A stretch of 64,000 nt of DNA from positions 992,001 through 1,056,000 of the forward strand of contig NZ_AP018553.1 in NCBI RefSeq assembly GCF_003967175.1, in the 5' to 3' direction. Below are positions 8,893-19,508 of the stretch, in pieces (the stretch's first letter is position 1; the number at the start of each line of letters is the position of its first letter). Under the pieces are notes generated by a model, which had not been told where the DNA came from, ran no database searches, and was given only the letters and a program-made list of their open reading frames with translations. The position numbers were made by a program, and so were the translations under genes. Origin of the DNA: Sulfodiicoccus acidiphilus. Lineage in GTDB: Archaea > Thermoproteota > Thermoprotei_A > Sulfolobales > Sulfolobaceae.

Positions 8893-9151
8893 AGACCCCG
8901 TCCGTAAGGGCAGGAGTCAAATATAAATGCTGAAAACCTCAATAAAAACTTAAGGAATGGCTAAGCTTGCCATAGGTGTGGGTATGTTACCCACGTGGAA
9001 GGCAGAGAATACAATGGCGTCCATAAACGTGGCCCGTGCCTTAACGAGAGGTACGGGTCGAGGGTAGGTAAACACCCCGAAGGGGATGAAGGTGCACCGT
9101 GAAGGTCGCCGGAAACCCCGAAGCCCCGCCCGTGAGGAGGGGGGAGTTTAC
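8893..9151 (+). mobile_element. Miniature IS200/IS605-like unit D (tnpB tail plus right end)
   Basis: Same layout as units A-C: a left-end hairpin (gaccccgtccgtaagggcag, 8893-8912), a TATA-like aaatataaat (8919-8928), a short open frame 8957-9067 whose end (ASINVARALTRGTGRG) resembles the last RuvC segment of TnpB, then a right-end-like stretch ggaaaccccgaagccccgcc (9111-9130) and gagtttac. A transcript starting near 8950 would cover the tail and right end, as expected for a TnpB guide RNA. No complete nuclease is present. Confidence 0.5.
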
Positions 9152-9382
9152 TGAGCTACCCAGTTAAGTGTGGACGCTATCTTAAATTCGGAATGGAGGG
9201 CGTAGAGTAAGGAGTAATGATCCTGTGGTCCAGGCGAACTGCTCATAGACACTCTTAGGCTCGAATTTCCGTTTTTAGGCAACAAAACGACGAGTTATTT
9301 TTCATGATTTCTAAGAAATTTCTTGCTAACTATAACTATATTAACTCGTCTAGAACCTAATGGGAGCTCTGGACGCTCCCAG

Positions 9383-9467
9383 TGCGGAGGGTGGGACTCG
9401 AACCCACGCAGGCCTACGCCAGCGGAGCCTCAGTCCGCCCCCTTTGACCTAGCTCGGGCACCTCCGC
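9383..9467 (-). tRNA. tRNA-Leu (anticodon GAG)
   Basis: Minus-strand cloverleaf with acceptor stem GCGGAGG / CCTCCGC, anticodon stem GCGGA / TCCGC around the loop CTGAGGC (anticodon GAG, reads CUC/CUU), a long class II variable arm (TGGCGTAGGCCTGCG) and the T-loop GTTCGAGTC. Discriminator A; CCA is not encoded. No intron. A T/A-rich box (gttttaaact) about 25-30 bp upstream (9488-9500) may be its promoter. Confidence 0.95.
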
Positions 9468-9869
9468 TCATTTGCACCACAGCCAAGGCAGTTTAAAACG
9501 TTTTCAGTTTGATGGGAAGAGGTTGCAGAAGAGTCGACTTAGTCTCCCACTAAAGGGTGTATCTTCCCTACACGAAGTGTGTAGCTTAAAGGCCTAATTT
9601 TACGCTACAGATAATGGACGCCGTGGATGACACAGTATAGCTCGGGTGGAGCTCGCTAGTTTCGTAGGAGACTATTTGCCCAGACCTATTTAACTTTCAT
9701 CAACGTCGAGGAAGAAGAGCTTTAACAGGACTACAAAGAAAGGGTATTTGGACTCCACTATTTGGGAGACGAGCTCACTTTTTACAAAGTTGGGGATTGA
9801 TGGCGGAAAGCTTCACTCGAGAGGGGAGATGGATCCTTATAGAGAACTTAAAAACATGTTTGCCGAAAA

Positions 9870-10110
9870 TCGGTTAGTGTGAGCTGACGACGTCCTTCCC
9901 CAACTCGACCGAGGGTTTAACGCGACTGAGGTGGAGGCGATCGGCATCTCCCTCCTACGTCCCTTTCGACAGGGACTAGAGGCCGTTCGACGAGAGTTCA
10001 CTTCTAAGGGTGGCCCCCTCCCGAGTCCCCCTCTATAGACGTAACCCCGAACAGAAGGTGGGAACCACGAACCCTTGGAGGGGAACCCTCAACGGTGGGG
10101 AGGAAGCCAG
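9870..10110 (+). mobile_element. Degraded tnpB 3' end with right-end hairpin (remnant E)
   Basis: The stretch ends with cttggaggggaaccctcaac followed by ggtggggaggaagccag, which matches the right end of the intact tnpB element at 38.1 kb (gaggggaaccc...gcggggaggaagtcag when read in its orientation). Upstream, the frame GFNATEVEAIGISLLRP resembles tail sequences of other archaeal TnpB proteins. The rest is decayed. The left boundary is uncertain. Nothing else supported lies in 9468-9870 or 10111-10332, apart from a weak inverted repeat near 10203-10247. Confidence 0.4.
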
Positions 10111-10332
10111 ATTTCTTCCAATCCTGAAGGGTTCTCTCACAACGCTCGTTCTTTCCTATTACCAGGTCGAGTTCACTTAGCTAATGAGTAGTGACTTAGA
10201 GTCCTATGTGGGGGCCGATCATTGGACGCCCCGAGAACCCCATAGGGGCGCGAGAAAGTCTATAGATGAGGTGATATAAAATCCATAGACTGAGAATTTA
10301 TTAAGAAATGTTTTCAGAGCAAGTAAGTTGAT

Positions 10333-12699
10333 TCAACGACTTCTTAGCTTATCCAGAACGATCTTCTGTTCCACTGAGGCTACAAGTCTTCGAGTTTGGA
10401 TCACGGTGTCCGGGTTCACACTGACGCTATCTATTCCTTCTCTAACTAGAAATTCTGTCAATTCTGGGTAAACGCTTGGCGCCTGTCCACATATGGAGAC
10501 CGTCTTACCATGTTTGTGAGCTGCTCGTATGAGCCTCTTTATAGCACGCTTCAATGCCTCATCCCTCTCATCGTAGTAACCCATGTTGGCCAGTAGTTCC
10601 GAGTCCCTGTCAACTCCCAAGGTAAGCTGGGCCAAATCGTTGCTTCCGATACTGAAGCCGTCGACAATTTGAGCGAACTCCTCAGCCAACATGACAACTG
10701 ACGGTACCTCAGCCATTATCCAGACCTTAAAGTCTGGAGTCCTCCTCAAACCCTCCTCTTCCATGATCTCCATGGCTTTCTGTAGTTCCCACCTCGTCCG
10801 TACGAATGGATACATCACCCAAACGTTCTGAAGACCCATCTCGTCTCTGACTTTCAGCACTGCTCTTAGTTCCAACCTGAACGCCTCTTCGTATTGGGCA
10901 CTTATGTACCTCGAGACCCCCCTCCATCCTAACATAGGGTTTCTCTCCTCTACCTCAAACTCCTCTCCTCCCCTTAGCCTTCTATACTCATTGGTCTTGA
11001 AGTCCGAGAATCTCACTACTACCGGTCTAGGCCTTATCGCAGAGGCTACCATTGCGATCCCCTGAGACAATTTATCTACGAAAAGGGACTGCTGGCCTGT
11101 CTTGATAAGGTAGAGAGGATGGTACTTAATCCATTCTGAGACAATGAACTCTATTCTCATTAGCCCAATTCCATCGAATGGTAAGTCCACATATCGACTT
11201 ATCATGTCGGGTTGTCCCAGATTCATATAGATCTTAGTGGCGGTGATTGGATAGAGGTTAGTTAGGGCCTCCTTACTGACTCCCATTGAAGCTGGAACTT
11301 CGCTACTCAATACCCTAGGCACTAGGTTCGTGTCGCCTTCGTAGACCACTCCGCTAAAACCATCGACCGTAACGAGTTGACCATCCTTTATCACTTTGGT
11401 ACCGTTCTTAACCCCTACTACCGCTGGCACTCCAAGCTCTCTCGATACTATTGCAGCATGGCTAGTCATTCCACCTTCATCGGTGACTAGGGCAGAAGCG
11501 AGCCTCATCACTGGCACCCAGTCTGGGTCTGTCATCCTAGTTACCAATACATCTCCCTTCTGGAAGTCCTTGGCCTCCGAGACGTCCAATATAACCCTAG
11601 CTCTACCTGCTCCGATTCCAGGACTAGCAGGTAATCCCTTCGTCAATATCCTGGCCGTTGCCTCCTTCTGAGGAACATCCGTCTCTTGAGTTCTCTTGGA
11701 CCAGAAGGTTTCAGGCCTAGCCTGAACTATAAATATGTTCTCTGGAAAAGGAAGATCGGCGTCTATGGCCCACTCCAGATCCATGGGTCTTCCGTAGTGC
11801 TTTTCGACTTCCTTTGCCATCTTGGCCAGCTCTATTGCTTCCTCCTCTTTGACACTCATGGAGTCAGCCTCCTCTGGAGAGAGTTGGACCTCCTTGTTCT
11901 CTTTCCCATCATAGACTATCTTGAGCGCCTTGTGGGAGGTCCGCGCTTCTATCACAGTGAGGGTGTCCTTGTCTATCACCACCTCGTCAGGAGTCACTTT
12001 TCCGGCTGCGACGCTCTCTCCTAACCCCCAGTTGGACTCTATCACTATGTGGTTCCTATCCCCATTGGCAGGATTGAGGGTGAACATGACTCCGGCACTC
12101 CTGGCATTAACCATCATTTGAACTACGACGCCCATGGAGACTGAGGAACTACCTATACCCTTACTCCTTCTGTAGGAAATCGCCCTCTCGTTGAACAGAC
12201 TGGCCCACACCATCTTCACCCTCATCATCAACTCCTCCCTCCTGACATTCAAGTAAGTATCCTGCTGTCCTGCGAAGCTCGCACCAGTTAAGTCCTCTGC
12301 TGTAGCTGAGGACCTCACAGCCACCAACACTTCTCTTGATACCTTGGAGGTCAGCTCTTCATATGCGCTGGCTATGGCCTGCTCCAAGTCTCTAGGGATC
12401 GATGAATTCATTATGAGGGCCTTTATGTCGGCTGAGGCCTGTCTATCGTCCTTTGATGAAAGGATCTCGTTTACTTTCTCGAAGATTCCATTGGATCTGA
12501 GGAAATAATTAAAGGCCTTTGAGGTCACCACGAAACCTGGAGGTACTCTAGCCCCCATGGCGATGAGCTCCCCAAGGTTAGCAGCTTTACCTCCCACAAG
12601 TCCGACCATGTCCTTGTTCACATCTTGGATCTTAACGACGTACTCCTCCTTTCCTATTAAAGAAGAGACCACAGTTGTGTCACAAGCGGGACAATGCAC
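10333..12699 (-). CDS. ppsA: Phosphoenolpyruvate synthase (pyruvate, water dikinase)
   Basis: Converts pyruvate + ATP + water to PEP + AMP + Pi for gluconeogenesis and CO2-derived carbon. About 780 residues in the usual order: ATP-binding domain ([40 protein letters not shown]), phosphohistidine swivelling domain ([21 protein letters not shown]) and the PEP/pyruvate-binding barrel ending with [17 protein letters not shown] and the catalytic-Cys segment ICGQAPS. The furthest start is GTG 12699, but the A/T-rich TATA-like box (12705-12720) is too close to it. GTG 12672 fits promoter spacing better. It appears monocistronic. Confidence 0.95.
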   Translation of the reverse strand: MHCPACDTTVVSSLIGKEEYVVKIQDVNKDMVGLVGGKAANLGELIAMGARVPPGFVVTSKAFNYFLRSNGIFEKVNEILSSKDDRQASADIKALIMNSSIPRDLEQAIASAYEELTSKVSREVLVAVRSSATAEDLTGASFAGQQDTYLNVRREELMMRVKMVWASLFNERAISYRRSKGIGSSSVSMGVVVQMMVNARSAGVMFTLNPANGDRNHIVIESNWGLGESVAAGKVTPDEVVIDKDTLTVIEARTSHKALKIVYDGKENKEVQLSPEEADSMSVKEEEAIELAKMAKEVEKHYGRPMDLEWAIDADLPFPENIFIVQARPETFWSKRTQETDVPQKEATARILTKGLPASPGIGAGRARVILDVSEAKDFQKGDVLVTRMTDPDWVPVMRLASALVTDEGGMTSHAAIVSRELGVPAVVGVKNGTKVIKDGQLVTVDGFSGVVYEGDTNLVPRVLSSEVPASMGVSKEALTNLYPITATKIYMNLGQPDMISRYVDLPFDGIGLMRIEFIVSEWIKYHPLYLIKTGQQSLFVDKLSQGIAMVASAIRPRPVVVRFSDFKTNEYRRLRGGEEFEVEERNPMLGWRGVSRYISAQYEEAFRLELRAVLKVRDEMGLQNVWVMYPFVRTRWELQKAMEIMEEEGLRRTPDFKVWIMAEVPSVVMLAEEFAQIVDGFSIGSNDLAQLTLGVDRDSELLANMGYYDERDEALKRAIKRLIRAAHKHGKTVSICGQAPSVYPELTEFLVREGIDSVSVNPDTVIQTRRLVASVEQKIVLDKLRSR

Positions 12700-12754
12700 T
12701 GAATTTTAAAAAAGTTTATGCGGACCATTGTATGTAGTCCACGATAGAAAAGGA

Positions 12755-13414
12755 TCACTTATGCTGGATGGAGGTCTCTTGACCTCCCGTGACAAACGAA
12801 GGCAAGTCTGGGAACTTCTCTTTCATTCTGCTCTCTGCAACCACGCTAGCCTCCTCCAATATCTTCCTAGCCTCGGCTGAGCTTGGCGCAAACTGGTAGC
12901 CTCCTCCGGCAAACTCCCCGGCCTCCGTGACCACTTCCTCCAACGTCTCCTGGATCTCTGTGAGCTCAAGGCCTATCTCTGGCATTATGGCCTTTATTGC
13001 ACCCTTCAGTTCAGACACTATCGCCACCACTGGCTGTAGGCTGGTGAAGACGTCTCCTACGCTGATCACGGTCTCCAGTCTCAAACTGACCTGTTCCAGC
13101 GCGATCTGGGTTATGATGAGTTGCTTGGATATCCTGCGGAGCTCTGCCACCTCATTAGAGTACATCGACGCTCTGGCGTTGTCCTTGCTAGATACGGCGT
13201 CCACTACTCTCTCGAATAACGTTCTGTCCCTCTCTTGAAGCCTAGCTATGTATACGTCCAACCTATTCAGTGTCGTTTTAAGTTTGTATTGCGCCATCAC
13301 AAGCCTATGCCTCAGGGGTTCCTGCGATCTGAAAGCGTTCTTCATTCTTTCTCCTATGCTGGGCTCCTTCTTTCCAACCCAACCCCTCTGGAACTCCTCT
13401 AGTCCATTAGCCAT
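12755..13414 (-). CDS. ESCRT-III-like cell division protein, CdvB paralog
   Basis: 219 residues, mainly long alpha-helices as in Snf7/ESCRT-III proteins; basic N-terminal helix ([20 protein letters not shown]) and acidic C-terminal part ([19 protein letters not shown]). It lacks the C-terminal winged helix of true CdvB, so it fits the shorter paralogs CdvB1/B2/B3, which polymerise at the membrane during division and vesicle budding. It lies alone between ppsA and a small divergent gene, not in a cdvABC operon. Which paralog it is cannot be decided from the sequence alone. Confidence 0.85.
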   Translation of the reverse strand: MANGLEEFQRGWVGKKEPSIGERMKNAFRSQEPLRHRLVMAQYKLKTTLNRLDVYIARLQERDRTLFERVVDAVSSKDNARASMYSNEVAELRRISKQLIITQIALEQVSLRLETVISVGDVFTSLQPVVAIVSELKGAIKAIMPEIGLELTEIQETLEEVVTEAGEFAGGGYQFAPSSAEARKILEEASVVAESRMKEKFPDLPSFVTGGQETSIQHK

Positions 13415-13504
13415 AGGGCTCGATCTCTTTAGTTATTCATGAAAACTTTTAAGGGAATGAGCCCATAGCCCCATTCTTATTATCGATAACACAGAGATGG
13501 AAAT

Positions 13505-13786
13505 GTGGGAGCTCTAAAGATAGTACTAAATGGAGATAAGCTTATAATAAATAATTCTTCGGCGCTTACTCTGAGACTTCTGGAGGTCAGAGTAGGTTAC
13601 AGGACTTCCGCAGAGGACTACGCTGGAAGGCCTACTACTAGGACCGTCACCGAGTCGACCATGCTACAGAGGGAGCTGAAAGCCGGCCAGTCCATAGAGT
13701 TGCGGCTAAGGTCCAGCGAAGTCAGTGTAGTCACCTTGATCTACAGTGACGGTAAGAAGGTGATGCGAGAGGATCTAGAGCCCTGA
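13505..13786 (+). CDS. Small beta-rich hypothetical protein
   Basis: 93 residues with alternating hydrophobic strands (LKIVLNGDKLIINNSSAL, LTLRLLEVRVGYRTS, VSVVTLIYSDGKKVMRED), no cysteine and no membrane segment; it looks like a small beta-sandwich. GTG start. It is divergent from the CdvB paralog across a 90-bp gap, and overlaps the 3' end of the ubiD-like gene by 12 bp. No function can be given. Confidence 0.6.
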   Translation: MGALKIVLNGDKLIINNSSALTLRLLEVRVGYRTSAEDYAGRPTTRTVTESTMLQRELKAGQSIELRLRSSEVSVVTLIYSDGKKVMREDLEP

Positions 13787-15220
13787 AAGGTGCCCTGAAA
13801 GGTATCTACTAAACAATGAGGAAATCCTCTCAGCGACCTTAGGATCAGAGGACACCTCTTCCGGCCATTCCCGCCCTGCCTCCTGCTTGAACTTCCTAGT
13901 TGCGTCTATGCCCAGCTTGCTCCCTAACGGAGGATTAGGTACCGTGTGATCTAGCGTGTCAGTTATGGTGTTCTCAACCACAACGACGTCCCTCTTGGGA
14001 TCTACGGTTGTAACGAGGGCGAAAATGACCTTATTGATATCGTGAACATCCACGTCAGCATCTACTATTATTATAACCTTGAGTAGACTGAGCTGTCCGC
14101 TCCCCCAGAGTGACATCATGACTTTCCTGGCCTGCCCAGGATATTGTTTCTTTATAGAGAAAATACCTAAACCAGTGTATAGTCCGTACTCGGGCAAATA
14201 CATGTCAACCACCTCAGGTACGAGCAGCCTGATGAAGGGAAGAAAGAGTCTTTCGATGGCCCTTCCTATCCACGCGTCCTCGAGAGGTGGCTTACCTACG
14301 CTGGTAACATGGAATATGGGGTCCTCCCTCACGTAAGTCCTCTCCAATTTGAAAGTGGGATAGGGTTCCGATGGAGTGTAATAGCCCAAGTGGTCGCCGA
14401 AGGGTCCCTCTGGTCGCTGATCCATTAGGTCGACATAACCTTCCATCACAAGCTCGGCCCTAGCTGGAACTAGGACTCCGTTTTCTAGTTTCGCCACCTC
14501 TAATCCCTCTCCCCTGAGGATCCCAGCGAAGAGGAACTTGTCGAGCCCTGGGGGCACGGGGGAGGCCCCCACTAACGTAGTAACTGGATCCACGCCATTG
14601 ACCAAGGCCACTGGCACTCTGCCTTGGCCAGACTCTAGGTACCTTCGAGCTAGGTGAGAACCGCCCTTCATGGCCTGCCAATGAATGAGGGCCTCCCTCT
14701 GGTTCAGAACTTGGATCCTGTAGACCCCCATTCTATTGGAACCGTTCTCTGGGTCCTTCGCAACAGTTAACGTGAATGTCATGTACCTTCCAGCATCCTT
14801 GGGCCACGTTCGGATGGCTGGAACGTCTGCGAGTGTCAGGTTGGATTCCCTGAACTCCGCTCTCCTGAGCCTAGGGGTTATCCTCCCCAATTTGAGAGCA
14901 CTGGAAAGCGAGGTGAACTTCTGAGTGAAGGTCACGGGTACCCTCATGAAAGACTTCACGAACTCCTCGGTAACCGCTTCTAACCTCTCCGTTCCGAACA
15001 GTTCCGTCAAGGCGGACATGGAATAGAAGACGTTTCCTAGGATCTTCCATCCTGGATACTCCTTTATTCTCTTTAACAATACTGGAGGAGTTCCAGAATA
15101 GCAGGCCCTCCTCATAAGCTCAGCGACTTCTAACTCTACACTTAGCTCCTCTTCAACCTCTATTAATCTGCCCCGTCTTCTCATATGGTCTAGGTACTCC
15201 CTGAGGTCCCGAAACACCAT
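13775..15220 (-). CDS. UbiD-family (de)carboxylase, prenylated-FMN type
   Basis: 481 residues matching the UbiD fold from the first lines (MVFRDLREYLDHMRRRGRLIEVEEELS) through PEGPFGDHLGYYTPSEPYP, the UbiD motif with active-site E and D, to DLDHTVPNP-type C-terminal sequence (DTLDHTVPNPPLGSKLGIDATRK). UbiD enzymes decarboxylate unsaturated acids with prenylated FMN made by UbiX, which is not in this window. In some archaea a homolog is the anhydromevalonate-phosphate decarboxylase, but Sulfolobales are thought to use another mevalonate route, so the substrate is open. Divergent from thrC. Confidence 0.88.
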   Translation of the reverse strand: MVFRDLREYLDHMRRRGRLIEVEEELSVELEVAELMRRACYSGTPPVLLKRIKEYPGWKILGNVFYSMSALTELFGTERLEAVTEEFVKSFMRVPVTFTQKFTSLSSALKLGRITPRLRRAEFRESNLTLADVPAIRTWPKDAGRYMTFTLTVAKDPENGSNRMGVYRIQVLNQREALIHWQAMKGGSHLARRYLESGQGRVPVALVNGVDPVTTLVGASPVPPGLDKFLFAGILRGEGLEVAKLENGVLVPARAELVMEGYVDLMDQRPEGPFGDHLGYYTPSEPYPTFKLERTYVREDPIFHVTSVGKPPLEDAWIGRAIERLFLPFIRLLVPEVVDMYLPEYGLYTGLGIFSIKKQYPGQARKVMMSLWGSGQLSLLKVIIIVDADVDVHDINKVIFALVTTVDPKRDVVVVENTITDTLDHTVPNPPLGSKLGIDATRKFKQEAGREWPEEVSSDPKVAERISSLFSRYLSGHLSGL

Positions 15221-15266
15221 TGACAGGAATGAACACCAAAGCTTAAAACTTGTTCAAAAATAGCGA

Positions 15267-16490
15267 ATGGGGAGTGGTGGATCAGTTGGAAACAAAGGGT
15301 CTATGAGATGCCTTCGCTGCAGTTTTGAATCCGACTTAGACCAAAGATTAGTAACTTGTCCCAACTGCGGCGGGCTTCTCGAAATAAAACTTGATCCAAA
15401 GGTTGATTTCTCCTTCAGCAGTGCGAGAGGGAGGGGAGTGTGGAGGTATTCTCCACTTATTCCGGGAAGGTATGATAAAGTAGTGAGCCTAGAGGAGGGA
15501 AACACCCCTCTGATAAAGACGTCAACCTTCGGTGGAAACTTCCTTGCTAAGTTCGAGGGCGCCAATCCCACGGGAAGTTTCAAGGACAGGGGAATGTCAG
15601 TAGCTGTCAGTAACGCTTCAAATTTGGGATATAGGGCTGTAATGGCGGCCTCTACTGGAAACACCGCAGCCTCGGCAGCCGCCTATGCCGCCAGGGCCGG
15701 AATGAGATCGTTCATAATCCTACCCAAGGGCAAGATAGCATTAGGTAAGTTAGCACAGTCTGTCCTCTACGGAGCGGAGGTGATAGAGGTAGAGGGAAAC
15801 TTCGACGAGGGGCTCGAGGCCGTCTTGAACGTCCACAAGACCAACGGCACCGTTTACCCACTCAACTCTTTCAATCCTTGGCGCTTAGAGGGACAAAAAA
15901 CGCTGGCCTTCGAAGTGGTTGAGTCGGTAGGGGTACCTGACACCGTGGTAGTCCCAGTGGGGAACGCCGGAAACATATATGCCATATGGAAGGGTTTCGT
16001 GGAATTGACGCAGGTGGGACTTACAGAAAGGGTACCTAGAATGATCGGTGTACAAGCAGAGGGGGCCTCTCCCATAGCTAGGGCTGTTCTAGAGGGGAGA
16101 GAGATTCCAGAGTTCACCGAATCTCCAGAAACAATTGCATCGGCCATTCGCATAGGTAAGCCAGTCAACTGGCCCAGAGCTATGAGGGCGATACGTGAGT
16201 CTAACGGAACGGCGGTCGTCGTCACAGACGAAGAGATCCTCTTGGCTCAAACTGAAATGGCAAGGAGGGAGGGGCTCGGAGTGGAGCCGGCCTCTGCCGC
16301 TACACTCGCGGGGTACGTTAAGCTACTTAAGCTAGGAGTCGTTTCCAAGGAGGAACTGGTGGTGGGAGTATTCACTGGACACTCCCTTAAGGATCCAGAC
16401 TCCATGATGAGGGCTGGAACTAGGAGGTTCCTCGTTCCTCCCTCTGAAGTCCTGAAGCTTGTAGAGGGTGAGCTACGTGTTGGTCGTTAA
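15267..16490 (+). CDS. thrC: Threonine synthase
   Basis: PLP enzyme that turns O-phosphohomoserine into threonine. N-terminal zinc ribbon CLRC (15-18) and CPNC (31-34), then the fold-type-II PLP core: [12 protein letters not shown] with Schiff-base K106, [18 protein letters not shown], the phosphate loop PVGNAGN and the C-terminal HSLKDPD. 407 residues, normal length. The start may be ATG 15267 or ATG 15303 (just before the ribbon). First gene of an operon with aspartokinase and asd, a natural threonine/methionine pathway set. Confidence 0.95.
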   Translation: MGSGGSVGNKGSMRCLRCSFESDLDQRLVTCPNCGGLLEIKLDPKVDFSFSSARGRGVWRYSPLIPGRYDKVVSLEEGNTPLIKTSTFGGNFLAKFEGANPTGSFKDRGMSVAVSNASNLGYRAVMAASTGNTAASAAAYAARAGMRSFIILPKGKIALGKLAQSVLYGAEVIEVEGNFDEGLEAVLNVHKTNGTVYPLNSFNPWRLEGQKTLAFEVVESVGVPDTVVVPVGNAGNIYAIWKGFVELTQVGLTERVPRMIGVQAEGASPIARAVLEGREIPEFTESPETIASAIRIGKPVNWPRAMRAIRESNGTAVVVTDEEILLAQTEMARREGLGVEPASAATLAGYVKLLKLGVVSKEELVVGVFTGHSLKDPDSMMRAGTRRFLVPPSEVLKLVEGELRVGR

Positions 16491-17805
16491 GATAGGGGGT
16501 TCCATCCTCTCCGACCACGAAGTGTATGGAAAGATAGCCGACAAGCTTTCCTCGCTCGACGCGGATAGGGTAGTGGTAGTTACGTCGGCGCTCAGAAACG
16601 TCACAAACGAGTTATTGGCGGGGATGGAAAGAAGGGACCAGATAACGGAAATTGTCTCCTCCATATACGATAGACATCTCAACGTTTTGTCTAAAATCGC
16701 TGACGGTGTGAACTTCGAGAGGGCGTTCCAACAACTTTCGAAACTTTCGGACGAACTGTTCCGAGTGGCGTGGTCGGTGAAGGTCTTGGACGAGATAACC
16801 CCGAGGGTGAGGGACTACGTTCTTTCCTTCGGCGAGAGGATGTCCGTTGTACTACTAGACGCCGCCCTGAGGACTTACGGGCTCATAACGTCAGGTCTGC
16901 CCGAGCCAGTTATGGTAACTGACGAGAACTTCGGTGAGGCTAACGTCATAGAGTTTGACACTTCAGTGAAGTTAAGGGAATTGATCGGAAAGTCAGACTC
17001 CAAGGTTTTGGTCGTACCTGGATTCATAGGAGTTTCACCAAGCGGAAAGCTGACTACTGTGGGAAGGGGAGGAAGCGACTACACTGCGACCCTAGTAGGA
17101 AGGTTCCTAGGTGCAGAGGAAGTCAGACTTGTCACGGAGGTACCCGGCATAATGACAGGAGATCCTAAGAGGTTCCCTGGTGCTAAGACCATATCTAGGC
17201 TCTCTTTGGAGGAGGCGCTAGAGCTAGCACTACTTGGCGTGAAGAGATTCCACCCGCGCACCTTCGAACCCATGTTCCAGACCAATCTCAGAGTTAGGGT
17301 CGAGAACCTCACTGAGCCTGGTTGCACTATAGTGGAGGGAACGTGCTCCGACTATGGTATCAAGGGTGTTGCCATAATAGACGACGCCAAGGTATTGAGT
17401 GTTGAGAGCACAAGAATGGCGGGTAAAGTTGGATCTGCGGCGGCTATAATGAGTGAAGCCAAGGACGCCCAAGTCAACCTCATCTCGTTCTCCCAACCTG
17501 CTTCAGAGACGACGATCCAACTACTGGTAAACTCGGACTCGTCGACGAAGTTGAGGGAGAGGCTACGTACTATGGAGGGGAAGCTCATAAAGGCGGTCCA
17601 TGAAACTGACGCTAGCGCAGTGAGTGTGGTGGGGTGTGGGCTGCGAAGCCGAGAAATGTTCAAGAGGGTATTGGAGGTATCCTCGGGCTACGACGTCCTC
17701 TCTGTTTCTAGAGGACTTAATAGGGTTAGCGTCACCTTCGTGGTGGAGAGGAGCCAAGGTGAACAACTCGCCAAAGAATTACACAGGGTGGTCGTAAGTG
17801 GATAA
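16468..17805 (+). CDS. lysC: Aspartate kinase
   Basis: Phosphorylates aspartate, the first step to threonine, methionine and isoleucine. 445 residues: amino-acid kinase domain with VKIGGSIL at the N-terminus and [19 protein letters not shown]; catalytic region [20 protein letters not shown]; two C-terminal ACT domains (about 300-445; [21 protein letters not shown]) that normally allow feedback control by threonine or lysine. GTG start, overlapping thrC by 23 bp; the asd gene starts 8 bp before its end. Confidence 0.95.
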   Translation: MSYVLVVKIGGSILSDHEVYGKIADKLSSLDADRVVVVTSALRNVTNELLAGMERRDQITEIVSSIYDRHLNVLSKIADGVNFERAFQQLSKLSDELFRVAWSVKVLDEITPRVRDYVLSFGERMSVVLLDAALRTYGLITSGLPEPVMVTDENFGEANVIEFDTSVKLRELIGKSDSKVLVVPGFIGVSPSGKLTTVGRGGSDYTATLVGRFLGAEEVRLVTEVPGIMTGDPKRFPGAKTISRLSLEEALELALLGVKRFHPRTFEPMFQTNLRVRVENLTEPGCTIVEGTCSDYGIKGVAIIDDAKVLSVESTRMAGKVGSAAAIMSEAKDAQVNLISFSQPASETTIQLLVNSDSSTKLRERLRTMEGKLIKAVHETDASAVSVVGCGLRSREMFKRVLEVSSGYDVLSVSRGLNRVSVTFVVERSQGEQLAKELHRVVVSG

Positions 17806-18843
17806 GTTGAAGGTTTCTCTACTTGGAGCCACCGGCATGGTGGGCCAGAAGATGGTGAGAATTCTTTCTAAACACCCGTACATAGAACTGACCAAGGTAA
17901 GTGGTTCTCCTCCCAAAGTAGGTAAGAAATACGCTGAGTCTGTGAAGTGGGTGGAACCTGGGGAGATCCCCGAAGAGGTGGCCGAAATGAGAATGTCGTC
18001 CACCGATCCTAACGACCATAAGGATTCCGACTTCGTGCTCTCTGCCCTTCCAAACGAAGTGGCGGAGGAGGTCGAGTTGAAGATGGTAAAGGAGGGATTG
18101 AAGGTGGTCTCTAATGCGAGCCCGTTCAGAATGGATGAAGACGTCCCACTAATTAACCCAGAACTCAACTGGAATCACCTCGAGTTACTGAAACATCAGG
18201 GGAAAAGGAAGGGATGGAAAGGATTGATGGTCAAAAACCCCAACTGCACCTCGGCCATAATGGCCATGGCAATGAAGCCCGTCCTTGACGCCGTGGAACA
18301 CGGCAGAATACACGTTACTACCCTCCAATCAGTGAGCGGGGCAGGTTACTCTGGACTCTCATTCATGGCCATGGTAGACAACGTTATACCATACATCAAG
18401 GGGAGGAAGACAAGGTACACAGGGAAAGCGAGAAGATGTTAGGTACGTTGGAGGACGGAAAGGTAAAGAGGAGGTCGTTAGATATGGAGGTGACTACGGT
18501 CAGGGTACCAGTGAGGGTCGGGCACATGGGAATAATAACGGTAGAGACCAAGGCCGAGGTGGATATAGAGGAGGTTAAGAGGACGCTCAGAGATTTCAGG
18601 TCCTTCCCCCAACACCACAACCTCCCAACGGCTCCCAAGGCACCCATAATACTCAGGGAGGAGGAAGACAGGCCTCAACCAGCTAAGGACTTAGGGGTGG
18701 ACGATATGGCCGTCTACGTGGGCAGGATCAGATACAGCGGCAGAGCACTCAGGCTGATAGCCTTAGGCAACAACCTAGTGAGGGGTGCTGCCGGAATCAC
18801 GGTACTCACCTTGGAAGTGATGAGGGAGATGGGGCTCGCCTGA
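17798..18843 (+). CDS. asd: Aspartate-semialdehyde dehydrogenase, interrupted by a -1 frameshift
   Basis: NADP-dependent enzyme after aspartokinase. The first part carries the Rossmann motif [13 protein letters not shown] and the catalytic cysteine in NPNCTSA (C150), and reads to a stop at 18442. The second part carries [31 protein letters not shown] (with the active-site His) and a normal C-terminus to 18843. The frames meet at AAG GGG AGG (18398-18406): re-reading one G restores the family sequence [20 protein letters not shown] and a 348-residue product of normal length. All catalytic parts are present, so this is probably a functional gene with a sequence error or a frameshift site. Overlaps lysC by 8 bp. 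Confidence 0.88.
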
Positions 18844-18845
18844 GC

Positions 18846-19508
18846 ATGTCGAGTCCCCTCAAGTTGGACCTTCACGTGCACACTTACTATAGTGACGGGA
18901 AGGAGTCACCAGAAGAAATGATGAGAGCCGCTAGAAGAGCTGGACTCCACATGATCGCCGTGACCGATCACGACACATTCGATGGTGCCAAGACCGTAGC
19001 GGGAAGGATAGTGATGGGGATGGAGGTAACCACACAATACGGTCACGTAGTTGTCTTGTGCTCAGAACCGATGCCCTTACCTAAACTCCTTCCAGATCTA
19101 TTGGACGCGTCCAAGGACCAGAATTGCTTGGCCTTCCCCTCCCACCCTTTTGACGTCACCAGAGCAGGGTTAGGAGAGAGAATCCATCATTTTAAGTTTG
19201 ATGCGGTGGAAGTGTTCAACTCCAAAGCACCTCGTTCAGCTAACCAAAGGGCGCTAGAGGTGTCTAGAACTCTATCGCTTCCCGGCCTAGCTAACAGCGA
19301 TTCCCACGTTAAGTCCGCGCTGGGCTCGGCTTACAACCTAGTTTACGCAGACTCGACCAAACCGGAAGACATTCTAGAGGCCATAAGGAAGGGGATGGTC
19401 ACTCCCGTGGGAATCGGACTGGGAGTAAAAGCTAAGTTGGAGATCGTCGAGTGGTACGTGCAGAGGAAGATTGCGCACAATTTCCGCCGACCTATGCGTC
19501 AGATGTAA
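18846..19508 (+). CDS. PHP-domain metal-dependent phosphoesterase
   Basis: 220 residues with the PHP motifs in order: DLHVHTYYSDG (motif 1), VTDHDTFDG (motif 2), FPSHPFD (motif 3) and LANSDSHVKSALGSAYN (motif 4), giving a complete set of metal-binding His/Asp residues. Related archaeal proteins hydrolyse small phosphates or nucleic-acid ends; substrate unknown. It begins 3 bp after asd and its end overlaps nreA by 38 bp, so it is in the same transcript. Confidence 0.85.
   Translation: MSSPLKLDLHVHTYYSDGKESPEEMMRAARRAGLHMIAVTDHDTFDGAKTVAGRIVMGMEVTTQYGHVVVLCSEPMPLPKLLPDLLDASKDQNCLAFPSHPFDVTRAGLGERIHHFKFDAVEVFNSKAPRSANQRALEVSRTLSLPGLANSDSHVKSALGSAYNLVYADSTKPEDILEAIRKGMVTPVGIGLGVKAKLEIVEWYVQRKIAHNFRRPMRQM

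Noticed and set aside
17079-17663. Several antisense frames of 80-100 codons opposite aspartokinase
   Set aside because: Shadows of the lysC frame with no start signals.
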